DNA of 64,000 nt. It comes from Burkholderia sp. Nafp2/4-1b (lineage in GTDB: Bacteria; Pseudomonadota; Gammaproteobacteria; Burkholderiales; Burkholderiaceae). Each line of letters begins with the position of its first letter. The first letter of the stretch is position 1. This document shows, piece after piece, positions 40,163 through 49,600 of this stretch. Both the position numbers and the translations under genes were made by a program. The stretch is from contig NZ_ML058622.1 in the NCBI RefSeq assembly GCF_003635165.1, forward strand, positions 1 to 64,000. The letters run 5' to 3'. A model generated the notes under the pieces. It saw only the letters and a program-made list of their open reading frames with translations. It was not told the DNA's origin and made no database searches.

Positions 40163-41251
40163 TTAGTTGCCGAGCGTGGCCTGCGACCACAGCTGGTCGA
40201 CTTCGGCCTTGCGCGCGGCTGCCTTCGCGACGTCGAGCGGGCGCACCTGCGGCGCATTCGGCAGCTTCGCCGCGACCTCCGGCGCCACCGGCGTGCCGGG
40301 CACGGCCGGACGCACATAGCCCTGCGCGAACAGCGCCTGGCCGACATCGCTCATCACGAGGTTGAGCCAGAGCTGCGCGGCGGACGGATTGGGGCCGTTC
40401 TTCACGAGACTCATCGCATACGGCGCCGACACGCTGCCGTCCTGCGGAATCACGACGTCGGCCGCGTCGCCCATGCCGTCCGCATACTTCGCCTTGAGGC
40501 CGTCGTTCTCGTAGCCGATCAGGATCGGGATCTCGCCCTTCACGAACTTGGCATACGGCGTCGTGCCCTCGACGCGCAGCACGTTGCCCGCGCGCTTGAG
40601 CTTGCCGAAGAATTCGGCGCCCGGTTTCGGATTCTCGACGCTGCCGCCGTTCGCATACGCGGCGGCGAACACCGCGACCTGGCCCTGCCCGGTCGAGCGC
40701 GGGTCGAGATAGACCACCGCGTTGCGGTATTCGGGCTTCAGCAGATCGGCCCAGCGCTGCGGCACGTTCTTGACGAGCTTGCGGTTGACGAGGAACGCGA
40801 TGTTCAGCGAATGCACGGCGAACCAGCGCCCGTCGGTCGCACGGAACACGCCCGGCAGCTTGTCGAAGTTGATGGGCTTGAACGGCGCGACGACGTCCTT
40901 GCCCTCGGCATCGAGCGCCGATGCCGCGAAGTAGTACGCGGTGTCGGCCTGCGGACGGCGGCGCGACTTGTCGAGCGCGACGACGGTGGCCGCGGAGCCG
41001 ATGTCGTTGTACGTGATCTCGACCTTCGGGTAGCGCTTGCGGAATTCGGCGAACAGCGCCTTCCAGTTCGCCCATTCGGGGCCGGTGTCGAACGACACGA
41101 CGAGCCCTTCGTCGGCGGCCTTCGCGTACAGCGCGTCTTCACCGGGATACAGCGGCGCGGCATGCGCGGCCGCGCACGACAGCGCCGCGAGCGCGCACAT
41201 CGCCAGCACGCGGGCGCGCACGGCCTTCACGAAAGGGGAGCCTGCAAACAT
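40163..41251 (-). CDS. ABC importer periplasmic substrate-binding protein
   Basis: A 362-residue secreted protein with a signal peptide ending AHA near residue 31. The mature part (ADEGLVVSFDTGPEWANWKALFAEF, RYPKVEITYNDIGS, VYLDPRSTGQGQVAVF, ILIGYENDGLKAKYADG) is like class-F type binding proteins of iron, polyamine or 2-aminoethylphosphonate importers. The substrate cannot be told from sequence. It is encoded between the ATPase and second permease of one operon. Confidence 0.85.
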   Translation of the reverse strand: MFAGSPFVKAVRARVLAMCALAALSCAAAHAAPLYPGEDALYAKAADEGLVVSFDTGPEWANWKALFAEFRKRYPKVEITYNDIGSAATVVALDKSRRRPQADTAYYFAASALDAEGKDVVAPFKPINFDKLPGVFRATDGRWFAVHSLNIAFLVNRKLVKNVPQRWADLLKPEYRNAVVYLDPRSTGQGQVAVFAAAYANGGSVENPKPGAEFFGKLKRAGNVLRVEGTTPYAKFVKGEIPILIGYENDGLKAKYADGMGDAADVVIPQDGSVSAPYAMSLVKNGPNPSAAQLWLNLVMSDVGQALFAQGYVRPAVPGTPVAPEVAAKLPNAPQVRPLDVAKAAARKAEVDQLWSQATLGN

Positions 41252-41278
41252 GGTGAATCTCCGTTGAACGTAAGGGAA

Positions 41279-42322
41279 TCATTGCGCGTCGGGCAGCGCC
41301 GGCAGCACGAGCAGATGGCGCGGGTCGATCGCGATGCTGCGCGCGGCGGGCTCGCGCCCTTCGCACAGCAGCGGGCCGGACGATCCGTCCGGAATGAAGT
41401 CGTAGCGCTGCGTCGCGCCGAAGTAACGCACTTCGCCGAGACGACCGTCGACCCGGTTCGCGCAGTGCTCCGGCGGATCGGCCTGCACGTGCTCGGGCCG
41501 CACCAGCACCACGATTTCGGCACCGGGCCGGTGCGCGCCCGTGTCCGCACGCAGCGTCGCGAAGCGCACGTCGATGGTGTCGTGCGCGAGCACGCGCCCG
41601 CGCAGCAAGGTCGAATGCCCGACCGAGCGGGCAACCTGCGCGCTCGCGGGACGCTCGTACAGCTCGCGCGGCGTGCCGGCCTGCAGCACGCGGCCGCCGT
41701 CGACGATCGCGACGCGGTCGGCCATGCTCAGCGCTTCGTCCTGGTCGTGCGTGACGAACAGCGTCGTCGCACCGCACGCGCGCTGCAGCGCGCGGATCTC
41801 GTCGCGCAGTTGATGACGGATACCGGCGTCGAGCGCCGCCAGCGGCTCGTCGAGCAACAGCAGCTTCGGCTCGATCACGAGCGCGCGCGCCAGCGCGACG
41901 CGCTGTTGCTGTCCGCCCGACAGCATCGCGACGCCGCGCGTCGCATGCGCCGCCAGGCCGACGCGCTCGAGCATGTCGAGCGCGCGTTGGCGCCGCACGC
42001 CGGCCGCGACGCCGCGCATCCGCAACCCGTACGCGACGTTGTCGACGACCGACAGGTTCGGAAACAACGCGTAGTGCTGGAACACCATCCCGACTTCGCG
42101 CCGCCATACCGGCACGCCGGCCACGTCGTCGCCGCCGATCGCGATGCGCCCGCGCCAGCCGTCGAGCAGCCCGGCGGCAAGCCGCAGCAGCGTCGATTTG
42201 CCGGAGCCGCTGCGCCCCATCACCGCGAGCAGTTCGCCTTGCGCGGCGGACAGCGTGACGTCGTCGACACCGTGACGTGCACCGGGATACTGAAAGCTGA
42301 CGTGTTCGAATTCGAGGCTCAT
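41279..42322 (-). CDS. ABC importer ATP-binding protein
   Basis: A 347-residue ATPase with Walker A GRSGSGKST, Q-loop MVFQHYALFPNL, signature LSGGQQQR, Walker B LLLLDEPLAALD and H-loop THD. A C-terminal TOBE-like regulatory region follows (VVLVRPEHVQ, LGEVRYFGATQRYDFIPDG), as in MalK/PotA/FbpC types. It energises the importer with the permeases on both sides of it. Confidence 0.93.
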   Translation of the reverse strand: MSLEFEHVSFQYPGARHGVDDVTLSAAQGELLAVMGRSGSGKSTLLRLAAGLLDGWRGRIAIGGDDVAGVPVWRREVGMVFQHYALFPNLSVVDNVAYGLRMRGVAAGVRRQRALDMLERVGLAAHATRGVAMLSGGQQQRVALARALVIEPKLLLLDEPLAALDAGIRHQLRDEIRALQRACGATTLFVTHDQDEALSMADRVAIVDGGRVLQAGTPRELYERPASAQVARSVGHSTLLRGRVLAHDTIDVRFATLRADTGAHRPGAEIVVLVRPEHVQADPPEHCANRVDGRLGEVRYFGATQRYDFIPDGSSGPLLCEGREPAARSIAIDPRHLLVLPALPDAQ

Positions 42323-42329
42323 GACGGAC

Positions 42330-43181
42330 TCACTTCAGACGTTGCACGGTGCCGACGGATACGAGCGTCGCGAGCACGGCGAGGACGAGCAGCACGACGG
42401 TCGCCGCGCACGCCATCCCCGTCGCGCCGTAGAACGCCTGCAGCAGCACGATCGGGTAATTCCGGTAGCGAAAGCCGGCGATCAGGTTCGAGATCTGGAA
42501 TTCGCCGATCGACAGCGCGGCCACCATCACCAGACCGGAAAACAGGCTGTGCCGCAGGTTCGGCAGCACGATCGTGAAGAACTGGCGCAGCGGCGTCGCG
42601 CCGAGCGTCGCTGCACAGGCCTCCAGGCGTGCAAGACCGAGGTGGCGCAAATCGCTCAGCAGCGTCTGCAGCAGATACGGCAGCGTCAGCACCGCGTGCG
42701 CCGCGATCATCAGCGGCAGCGTGCCGAGCCAGGGCAGCACGTCGCTGCCGAAGATCGCGATGTAGCCGAAGCCGAGCGTCAGCGCCGGCACGGCGACCGG
42801 CATCAGCATCACGATGCGCGTCGCGAATCCGCCGCCGGCCTGCGCCCGGTGATGCAGCGCATACGCGAGCGGCAGCCCGAACAGCGCGTTGAGTGCACAG
42901 CAGGCCAGCGCGACCATGAAGCTCACGCCGAACGCCCGCGTGAAGCTGCGGTTCGCGGCCAGGTCGGTGAACCAGTGCGCGGTGAAGCCGCTGGGCAGCA
43001 GCGTGTTGGTCCACGACTCGCCGACCGAACCGACCAGCAGCAACGCGATCGGCAACAGCAGATAGAGCGCGAACACGGCGACGAGGGCCTGCCGCAACAG
43101 CCGGCCGATGCGCGGGCGCGCCGCTTTGTTACGACGAATCGGAACACCGTCGGCCATTGCCGGGGCGGAGGACGGATGCAT
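42330..43181 (-). CDS. ABC importer permease (first)
   Basis: A 283-residue permease with about six helices and an EAA loop (LARLEACAATLGATPLRQFFTIVLPNL). It is the first gene of the leftward operon permease-ATPase-binding protein-permease-LOG. The next gene begins 7 bases after its stop. The divergent LysR gene lies 159 bases upstream. Confidence 0.88.
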   Translation of the reverse strand: MHPSSAPAMADGVPIRRNKAARPRIGRLLRQALVAVFALYLLLPIALLLVGSVGESWTNTLLPSGFTAHWFTDLAANRSFTRAFGVSFMVALACCALNALFGLPLAYALHHRAQAGGGFATRIVMLMPVAVPALTLGFGYIAIFGSDVLPWLGTLPLMIAAHAVLTLPYLLQTLLSDLRHLGLARLEACAATLGATPLRQFFTIVLPNLRHSLFSGLVMVAALSIGEFQISNLIAGFRYRNYPIVLLQAFYGATGMACAATVVLLVLAVLATLVSVGTVQRLK

Positions 43182-43340
43182 GACACACTCGCTGGCGATG
43201 AGGAAGACAGCGCGCGACGCCCGTCGGATCGGGCCTCACGCGTAGTCGGAACGAGCGCAGTGTGCGGATCCGACATGGCATCGTCATGAAAAAAACGTAC
43301 AAAGCCCGCATCGACCTATGCGAGAACGGAACAGCCGACG

Positions 43341-44237
43341 ATGAAACACCTGTATCCGAACGTCGCGGAACTGCACGCGTTCGTCGCTTCGGCGAAGTAC
43401 CTGAACTTTTCCTATGCGGCGCGGGAACTGGGCCTGACGCCCAGCGCGGTCAGCCGGCAGATCGCGAACCTCGAGGCGCTGTTCGGCGTGAAGCTGTTCG
43501 TGCGCGAGGGGCGCGGCCTCGCGCTCACGCGTGCGGGGCAGGTCTATCAAGCGCGCGTCGTCGCGCCGCTGCGCGAAATCGGCAACGCGTCGATCGAGCT
43601 GCTGAGCGCGCGCGAAAACAGCGACCAGCTGACGATCGCGAGCGTACCGACGTTTACGACCAAGTGGCTCCTGCCGCGGCTGACGCGCTTTCTCGCGGCC
43701 GCGCCGAACGTCACGCTCGGCTTTCGTCGTCATCTCGCGCCGGGCGATGTGTTTCCGTTCGGGCTCGATGCGGCGATCCGCTATGGCGACGGCACATGGG
43801 AAGGCGTACGAAGCGACTATCTGGACGGCCGAACCTTCGTGCCGGTCTGCACGCGCGAATTCGCGGAACGGCATGCGTTGCGCACACCCGCCGACACCGT
43901 GGCCGCGCCGCGCCTCGTGCACGAACAGGCAGAGATCGCATGGGCCGCGTGGGCCGAGCGCCATCGCGCGACGCAGATGAACGCGCTGGCCGGGCCCCGC
44001 TTCGAACAGTATTCGGTGCTGATCCAGGCCGCCCAGGCCGGGCTCGGGATCGCGCTGGTGCCGCGCTTCCTGATTCTCGACAATCTCGCGGCCGGTACGC
44101 TGGTCGAACCGTTCGACGCGCCGGTCGACGTGGACGCGCAGGGACATTACCTCTGCTACGCGCCGGAACGCCTCGAAACCAGCGACGCGCTGCGGCGTTT
44201 CAGGAAATGGATGCTGGACGAAGCAACGGGTGGGTGA
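43341..44237 (+). CDS. LysR-family regulator (GcvA-like), divergent from the ABC operon
   Basis: A 298-residue LysR-type regulator. The HTH lies at about residues 8-65 (ELHAFVASAKYLNFSYAARELGLTPSAVSRQIANLEALFGVKLFVREGRG), and the effector domain has FTTKWLLPRLTRF and GLDAAIRYGDGTWEG, as in GcvA-like proteins. It probably regulates the divergent ABC importer. The stop codon lies within the first unit of a G-rich tandem repeat (44228-44315). Confidence 0.9.
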   Translation: MKHLYPNVAELHAFVASAKYLNFSYAARELGLTPSAVSRQIANLEALFGVKLFVREGRGLALTRAGQVYQARVVAPLREIGNASIELLSARENSDQLTIASVPTFTTKWLLPRLTRFLAAAPNVTLGFRRHLAPGDVFPFGLDAAIRYGDGTWEGVRSDYLDGRTFVPVCTREFAERHALRTPADTVAAPRLVHEQAEIAWAAWAERHRATQMNALAGPRFEQYSVLIQAAQAGLGIALVPRFLILDNLAAGTLVEPFDAPVDVDAQGHYLCYAPERLETSDALRRFRKWMLDEATGG

Positions 44238-44315
44238 TGGGTGGGTGATGGGTGGGTAATGGGTGGGTAATGGGTGGGTAATGGGTGGGTAATGGGCGGG
44301 TAATGGGCGGGGTAA
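44228..44315. repeat. G-rich 11-bp tandem repeat
   Basis: Eight units of 11 bp, close to GGGTGGGTAAT (first two GGGTGGGTGAT, last two GGGCGGG-type). The first unit contains the LysR stop. The plus strand has many GGG runs with short spacers, so G-quadruplex formation is plausible. The remaining gap to 44462 has no gene. Confidence 0.9.
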
Positions 44316-44462
44316 CGGCGGTCGACCACCACGGCCTGGAACGTCAGGACGCGGGCAGCCGCTCGCTCCTTCCTTCCGCCCCCGTCCGCCGGCCCGCCCG
44401 CCCCGTCCCTCACCCGTCCCGCGCCGGACACCGCCCCACGGCGGCATCCGGCGCAGGCAACC

Positions 44463-46130
44463 TCAGTGGTCGATACCGAGCGCCGGCAGCACGTGCGTGT
44501 TCTCGGCCACGACCGCGTGCAGCAGCTTCGGATCGGCACCGAGCAGCCCGAGGATCGTCGGCGCGACCTGCTTCGTGCCGACGTGATCGGCGACGGTGCG
44601 CGCACGATGGAGGCCCGGATACGACACGAGCAGCCCGAGGTGGCTGTCGTCCGGCGCGTTGCCGCCGTGTTCCTCGTCCTTCTTCGTGCTCGTCGTGTAG
44701 ATCACGCCCGGATTCGGCTGCACGATGATGTCAGGCGTGCGGCCGTTGGCCGGATCGCCGAACCGGTCGGCCAGCGCCGAGCCGTACAGCACATACGCCT
44801 GCGGGCCGTCCGCGCAGATCCCCGGCGCGTTGCAGCCGAGGTTCGCGTTCAGCGTCTGCACCACCGCCGCGCGCTGGCTGCGATCGCGCAACCAGATCAG
44901 CCCGACGTCGTCGGTCTGCACGAAGCCCGTGCCGACCAGGCCCGAACCGTCGTTCAGGTTGCCCGTCGTCGTGTTGTTCTGGCCGAAGTTGCCGTTCGGG
45001 TCGATGTAGTTGTTCGCTTCGAGCAGCTTCGTCAGCGTGTCGCCGTTCTTCACGAGCTTCGTGTGGTCGGTCGGCGACTGGCCGTGCTTCGCCGTGACGA
45101 TCACGGCCGTCGACGAATACAGGTTGCGCTGCTTCAGCTCGTTGACGATGCGGCCGATCGAGTTGTCGACGTAGGTGATCGCGTTCGCGACCTGGCCGTT
45201 CGGCGTGAAGTTCGCGTCGAGGTAGCCGCCGCCCTTCGCGACCGGCGCCTTCTGCGCGACGCTGAGCGTCTGGAAGTTGGCGCCGAACAGCGTCGGCACC
45301 GGTGCGGTCTTCGTGCCGGTCGAATCGCGGCCGTCGATCTGGTTGACCAGCGCCTGTACGTGCAGGTTGTCGAAGCGCGCGGTGTGCGAATAGACGTCGG
45401 TGTAGGCGGTGTTGGTTGCCGGGTCGATCGAGTTGATCTCGGTGCGCATCAGGTCGTCGACGCCGGTGCCCGACGGGCCGTTCAGCCAGTCGTAGCCCCA
45501 CGCGTGCTTGTCGGCCCACGCGGTGTACGCGTTCGGCACGCCGGCCTTCACGGCCTCGAACACGGTGTTGGTCTTCACGTAGTTGTGCGGGTAGACCGGC
45601 ACGCACTGGCCGTTGACCTTCGCATGCGGAATCGCCTGCGGGTTGAATGCGCCGCCGCCGTCGAGATGCACGAGCGCGCCGCCGTTCTGCGCATCGATGC
45701 CGGTCGTCTCGTCGAACACGACGTTCCAGCCCTGCTTGCCCGAGCACGTCGTGTCGCTCGGCGCGTACAGGTTGCGGTCGTACGACACGTCGTAGAACAG
45801 GCCGGCCGTCTTCGGCGAGCCGCCCGTCACGAGCGCGGCGAGGCCCGGAAACGAGTCCGACAGGCCCGGCGTATAGGCGTTCGTGTACGTGACGCCGCTT
45901 TGCGCGAGCACCGCGATGTTCGGGCACGTGTTCGCGCCGATGCAGCGCGCCAGATCCTGCTCGTGCAGGCCATCCACGCTGATCAGCAGCACGTGCTTCA
46001 CGACGCGCCGGCCGTTGCCGTGGCTGTTGCCGTCCTGCTGCCCGGCATGGGCGCCGACGCTTGCGAGCGCCAGCGCGCCCGCCACCATCACTGCCATCTT
46101 CCGTTGCTTGGCGAATCTGGAAATCATCAC
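44463..46130 (-). CDS. Secreted alkaline-phosphatase-superfamily enzyme (phosphodiesterase-like)
   Basis: A 555-residue protein with a signal peptide (cleavage after AHA near residue 29). The metal site is suggested by LLISVDGLHEQDL, the nucleophile loop by GLSDSFPGLAAL, and later ligands by VTAKHGQSP and DDSHLGLLV. This pattern is the nucleotide pyrophosphatase/phosphodiesterase branch of the superfamily. It should act in the periplasm or outside on phosphoesters. The gene is monocistronic on the minus strand, with 267 bases upstream. Confidence 0.85.
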   Translation of the reverse strand: MMISRFAKQRKMAVMVAGALALASVGAHAGQQDGNSHGNGRRVVKHVLLISVDGLHEQDLARCIGANTCPNIAVLAQSGVTYTNAYTPGLSDSFPGLAALVTGGSPKTAGLFYDVSYDRNLYAPSDTTCSGKQGWNVVFDETTGIDAQNGGALVHLDGGGAFNPQAIPHAKVNGQCVPVYPHNYVKTNTVFEAVKAGVPNAYTAWADKHAWGYDWLNGPSGTGVDDLMRTEINSIDPATNTAYTDVYSHTARFDNLHVQALVNQIDGRDSTGTKTAPVPTLFGANFQTLSVAQKAPVAKGGGYLDANFTPNGQVANAITYVDNSIGRIVNELKQRNLYSSTAVIVTAKHGQSPTDHTKLVKNGDTLTKLLEANNYIDPNGNFGQNNTTTGNLNDGSGLVGTGFVQTDDVGLIWLRDRSQRAAVVQTLNANLGCNAPGICADGPQAYVLYGSALADRFGDPANGRTPDIIVQPNPGVIYTTSTKKDEEHGGNAPDDSHLGLLVSYPGLHRARTVADHVGTKQVAPTILGLLGADPKLLHAVVAENTHVLPALGIDH

Positions 46131-46397
46131 CCCACCTCATCGATTGACGTTGAACCGCATGACTTGCCAACAGGCGCGTCAATATCGCTGCGTCGTGCGG
46201 CGGTCCGATGAAGCGCGGCTTTCTGTTCTCTATCAAACGTAACCAATCGCAAATGACATCCCGCGGTCGCAACGCGGTGCGTGCTCGGGCGCGGCCAGGC
46301 GCTGCCGGGCCTGGCCGGGCGCCGCCGGATTTTTTTCCCGGTTGGCGCGCGACTATTGGCGTGTGATAAAGGGTTTTCCCTGACCCGGAGCACGAGT
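46131..46397. other. Intergenic region between phosphatase and 73-residue gene
   Basis: No gene is seen. It carries the AGGGTTTTCCCT palindrome near its right end and presumably the divergent promoters. Confidence 0.5.
46370..46381 (+). promoter_or_regulatory. AGGGTTTTCCCT palindrome upstream of a small gene
   Basis: The 12-bp near-palindrome lies 17 bases before the ATG at 46398. The same sequence occurs twice upstream of another small gene at 56310-56351. It may be an operator shared by small-protein genes. Confidence 0.5.
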
Positions 46398-46619
46398 ATG
46401 TCGACCCTGGAAGCTCTCCGGTTCGTGCTGGACGATGCACGCACCCCCGAAATCATTCGCCACCACGTCGTCGACGCGCTGCAGTACGCGTTGCGCAATC
46501 ACGGCCAGGTATTCACCGCGAAGGAAGTCGAATGGATCGCGCAGTGGGACGATGCGCGCCTGCCGCTGGCCGCGAGGAAGGAACTGGACAAGCGCGAGCC
46601 GGAAACCGCGGGGCGCTGA
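46398..46619 (+). CDS. Small conserved protein of unknown function
   Basis: A 73-residue protein starting MSTLEALRFVLDDARTPEIIRHHVVDALQYALRNHGQVFTAKEVEWIAQWDD. It looks all-helical and cytoplasmic. GGAG lies about seven bases upstream. No family is recognised. The upstream palindrome links it in regulation to the 51-residue gene at 56130. Confidence 0.65.
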   Translation: MSTLEALRFVLDDARTPEIIRHHVVDALQYALRNHGQVFTAKEVEWIAQWDDARLPLAARKELDKREPETAGR

Positions 46620-46683
46620 ACGAAGCGCGCCGCCGCGCCCGATTTCCGATCGGGCACGGCGGCGGCGGATGATGGCGTAATGC

Positions 46684-49600
46684 TTACTGCAGGCCGAAGT
46701 CCACGCGGGTCGTCGCACCCTTGTCCGCGATGCCCTTCGCATCGAGCTTCGGCGCCACGACGAACATGCGGCTCGCATCGATCTTGCCGTCGAGGTACTG
46801 GCGCACGGCCTGCGCGCGCTGCTGCGCGAGCGTGCGCAGCGCGTTGTCGTCGGCCGGCGCGTGCTCGGCGAGCGCCTGCTTCATGTCGGCGTCAGGCAGC
46901 GTCTTCTGCAGGCCGACCAGGTTGCGCGGCTTCTTGAAGTCGGCGGCCTTGTACGCACGCGTGAGGTACTTGCTGTATTCGGCCGGTTCGACCTTCACCG
47001 ACATCGGATCGACGCTCTCGCCCTGGCCGATCACGTCCTTCAGCTTCTGCTGGCGCACCAGCCGGTCGACGTATGCATCGCGCAGCCCCGGCGTGTCCAC
47101 CGCCGGATCGACGCGGCCGATCAGGTCCAGCCGGATCGACGGCTTCTCGGTCAGCATCTTCACGACGGTATCGAGCTTCTGCTGCTGCGCGTCGGTCAGC
47201 TGGTACGAGCCCGGCGCGAACTCGACGTAGCCGAGCTCCTCGCCACCGCTGCCGCCGAACGCATTCGCGAGCAGCGAGAACGGCGACGTGACGGCCTTCG
47301 CGATCAGGTTCAGCACCGCGCGCCAGATCAGCCCGCCGACGCTGAACTCCGGATTCGACAGCGAACCCGACACCGGCAGGTTCACGTCGATCTGGCCCCG
47401 CGTGTTCTTCAGCAGCGAGATCGCGAGCTTCACCGGCAGCTTGGTCGCCGTGTCGTTGTCGACGTGGTCGCCGAACGTGAGCTGGTCGATGAAGATGTGG
47501 TTGTTCGCCGACAGCTGGTCGTTCGCGAGCTGGTAGTGCAGGTCGACGTTGAGCTTGCCCTTCGTGATCGGATAGCCGGCGTACTTCGCCGAATACGGCG
47601 TCAGGTTGGTCAGTTCGATGTCGTGCGCGGTGGCCGTGAGGTCCAGCGCCGGCTTGTCGATCAGCGGGTTCACCGTGCCCTTGATCGTGATCGGCCCGTT
47701 GCCCGCGAGGTTCGCGGCGACGTCGACCGGCGCGGACGTCGTCGAGTCCGTGCCGAACGCGCCGACGGTGCCGTTGATCGCGACCAGGTTCGCCGTGTAG
47801 TTCGGCTTGATGAAGTTGTCGGTATAGGTCACGCGGCCGCTCTGCAGCACGAGCTGGCCGAAATGCATGCGCACCGGATTCTGCGGCGGCGGCGCGGCCT
47901 TCACGACGACGGTGGCCGATGCAGCGGCCGGCGCCGACGCCTGCTGCGCGACCGAGGCGGACGCAGCCTCTGCGGCGGCCGGCGGCGTCATGCCCGGCGA
48001 CAGCGGCACCGGCTCGGTCTTGCTCGCGTCGCGCGTCAGCGACTGCGCGGGGCCCGTCTGCTTCGCGACGACGTCCTTCAGGTTGAGCCGGCCCTGCGCA
48101 TCGAGCAGCACGCGGCCGTAGAAGTTCGAGAACGTCACGCGCGCGGCGTCGACGTCGGTACCCTTCTCGTCGTAGTTCACCTTCAGGTTCGACAGCGCGA
48201 GCGAGCGCCAGCCCGCGAACGGGTCGGACGTCGCCTTGTCGAGCATCCGCACGTCGACCAGCGCGACGTCGCCGCGGTAGGTCGCGCACGGCGTGTCCTT
48301 CACCTGCGCGAACGTCAGGTTGCCCTGCGCGTTCAGCAGCGCGCTCGCGACGGTGGCGTTCAGCGCGCTGCCGAAGTACGGCTCGAACGCGGCCGCGTCG
48401 AGGCGGTTGCCGTTGATCTTCAGGCCGAGCTTCAGCGGCTGCGCGGTCACGTCGCCCGACACGTTCACCGAGCCCTTGCGGTTCAGCGTCGCCTTCAGCT
48501 GCACCGGCAGCGGCTTCGTCATGTCGTCGCTGATTTTCTGCACCGACAGGTCGAGCGGCTTGATCGCGAGTTTCACCGGGCGCGGTGTCGACAGGTCCGT
48601 GAAGTTCGCGGACGATTCCTTCACGTTCAGCGCGTCGATCCGGTAGTGCCACGACGGCGCGGCCGCCTCGGCCTTGCGCGCGACCGTACGCTTGGGCACC
48701 GCCGGCTGCGCCGGTTCGGCCAGTGCCGCCAGGTCGATCTGGCCGTCCTTCAGGCGCTTCACGTCGAGCGCGAGCCCGGTCGCGTCGACGCTCGAAATCT
48801 CCGCGGTGCGCGTGGCAACGTCGATTTTCGCGATCTTCGCGCTCGCGTCGGGCAGCACGATTGCGGGCGCCTTCGCGTCCGGCGTCGCGAGCTTCAGCGA
48901 CTTCAGGCTCACCGTGCTGTCGGCGACCTGCGCGTCGAGCGGCGTCTTCGCCCAGTCGGCCTTCGCGTTGACGGTCGCACCGAACGTGCCGTCGAGCACG
49001 CGCGCACGGGTCGCTTCGCCGAGGTACGGCTGCAGCGCCGGCAGCGCGAGCGCGTCGACCGCGAGCTTCGTGTCGGCCTGCTTCGCGGCGAGATTGAACG
49101 CGCCTTCGGCCTTCAGGTCGCCGCCGCGCGACAGCGACGTCGACAGCGTGTACTTCGCGGGCGTCTTGCCCCGCAGCGTGAAGCCGTCGAGCGTCGCGGC
49201 GAGCTTGGTCAGCGACATCGCGGTCGGCGTTGCCGGTACGCGGTCGTCGAGGTTGATCGTGCCGCCGTCGATCGCGAAATGACGGATCGTCAGGTCGAGC
49301 GGCGGCGCTTGCTTTGCGGCGGCTTCGGCTTTCGCGCCGCTCGCGACGGTGGCGGCACTCGCGGTGGCACTCGCGGCGGTCGCGGTGGCTTCGCTCGATG
49401 CGGCGGCGCCCGACGCGGCCGGCTTGCCCGCTGCCGCCTTCGGCGCGGCGGCCGGCTGGCCGGCGAGCTTCTCGACGTTCAGCACGCCCTGCTTGTCGCG
49501 CGCGAGATCGACGACCGGCTGGTCGATCCGGATCTCGTCGAAATGCAGCACGTTGCGCAGCGGCTCGAGGCCGGCTGCCGCGACATGCACGCCGCGCGCG

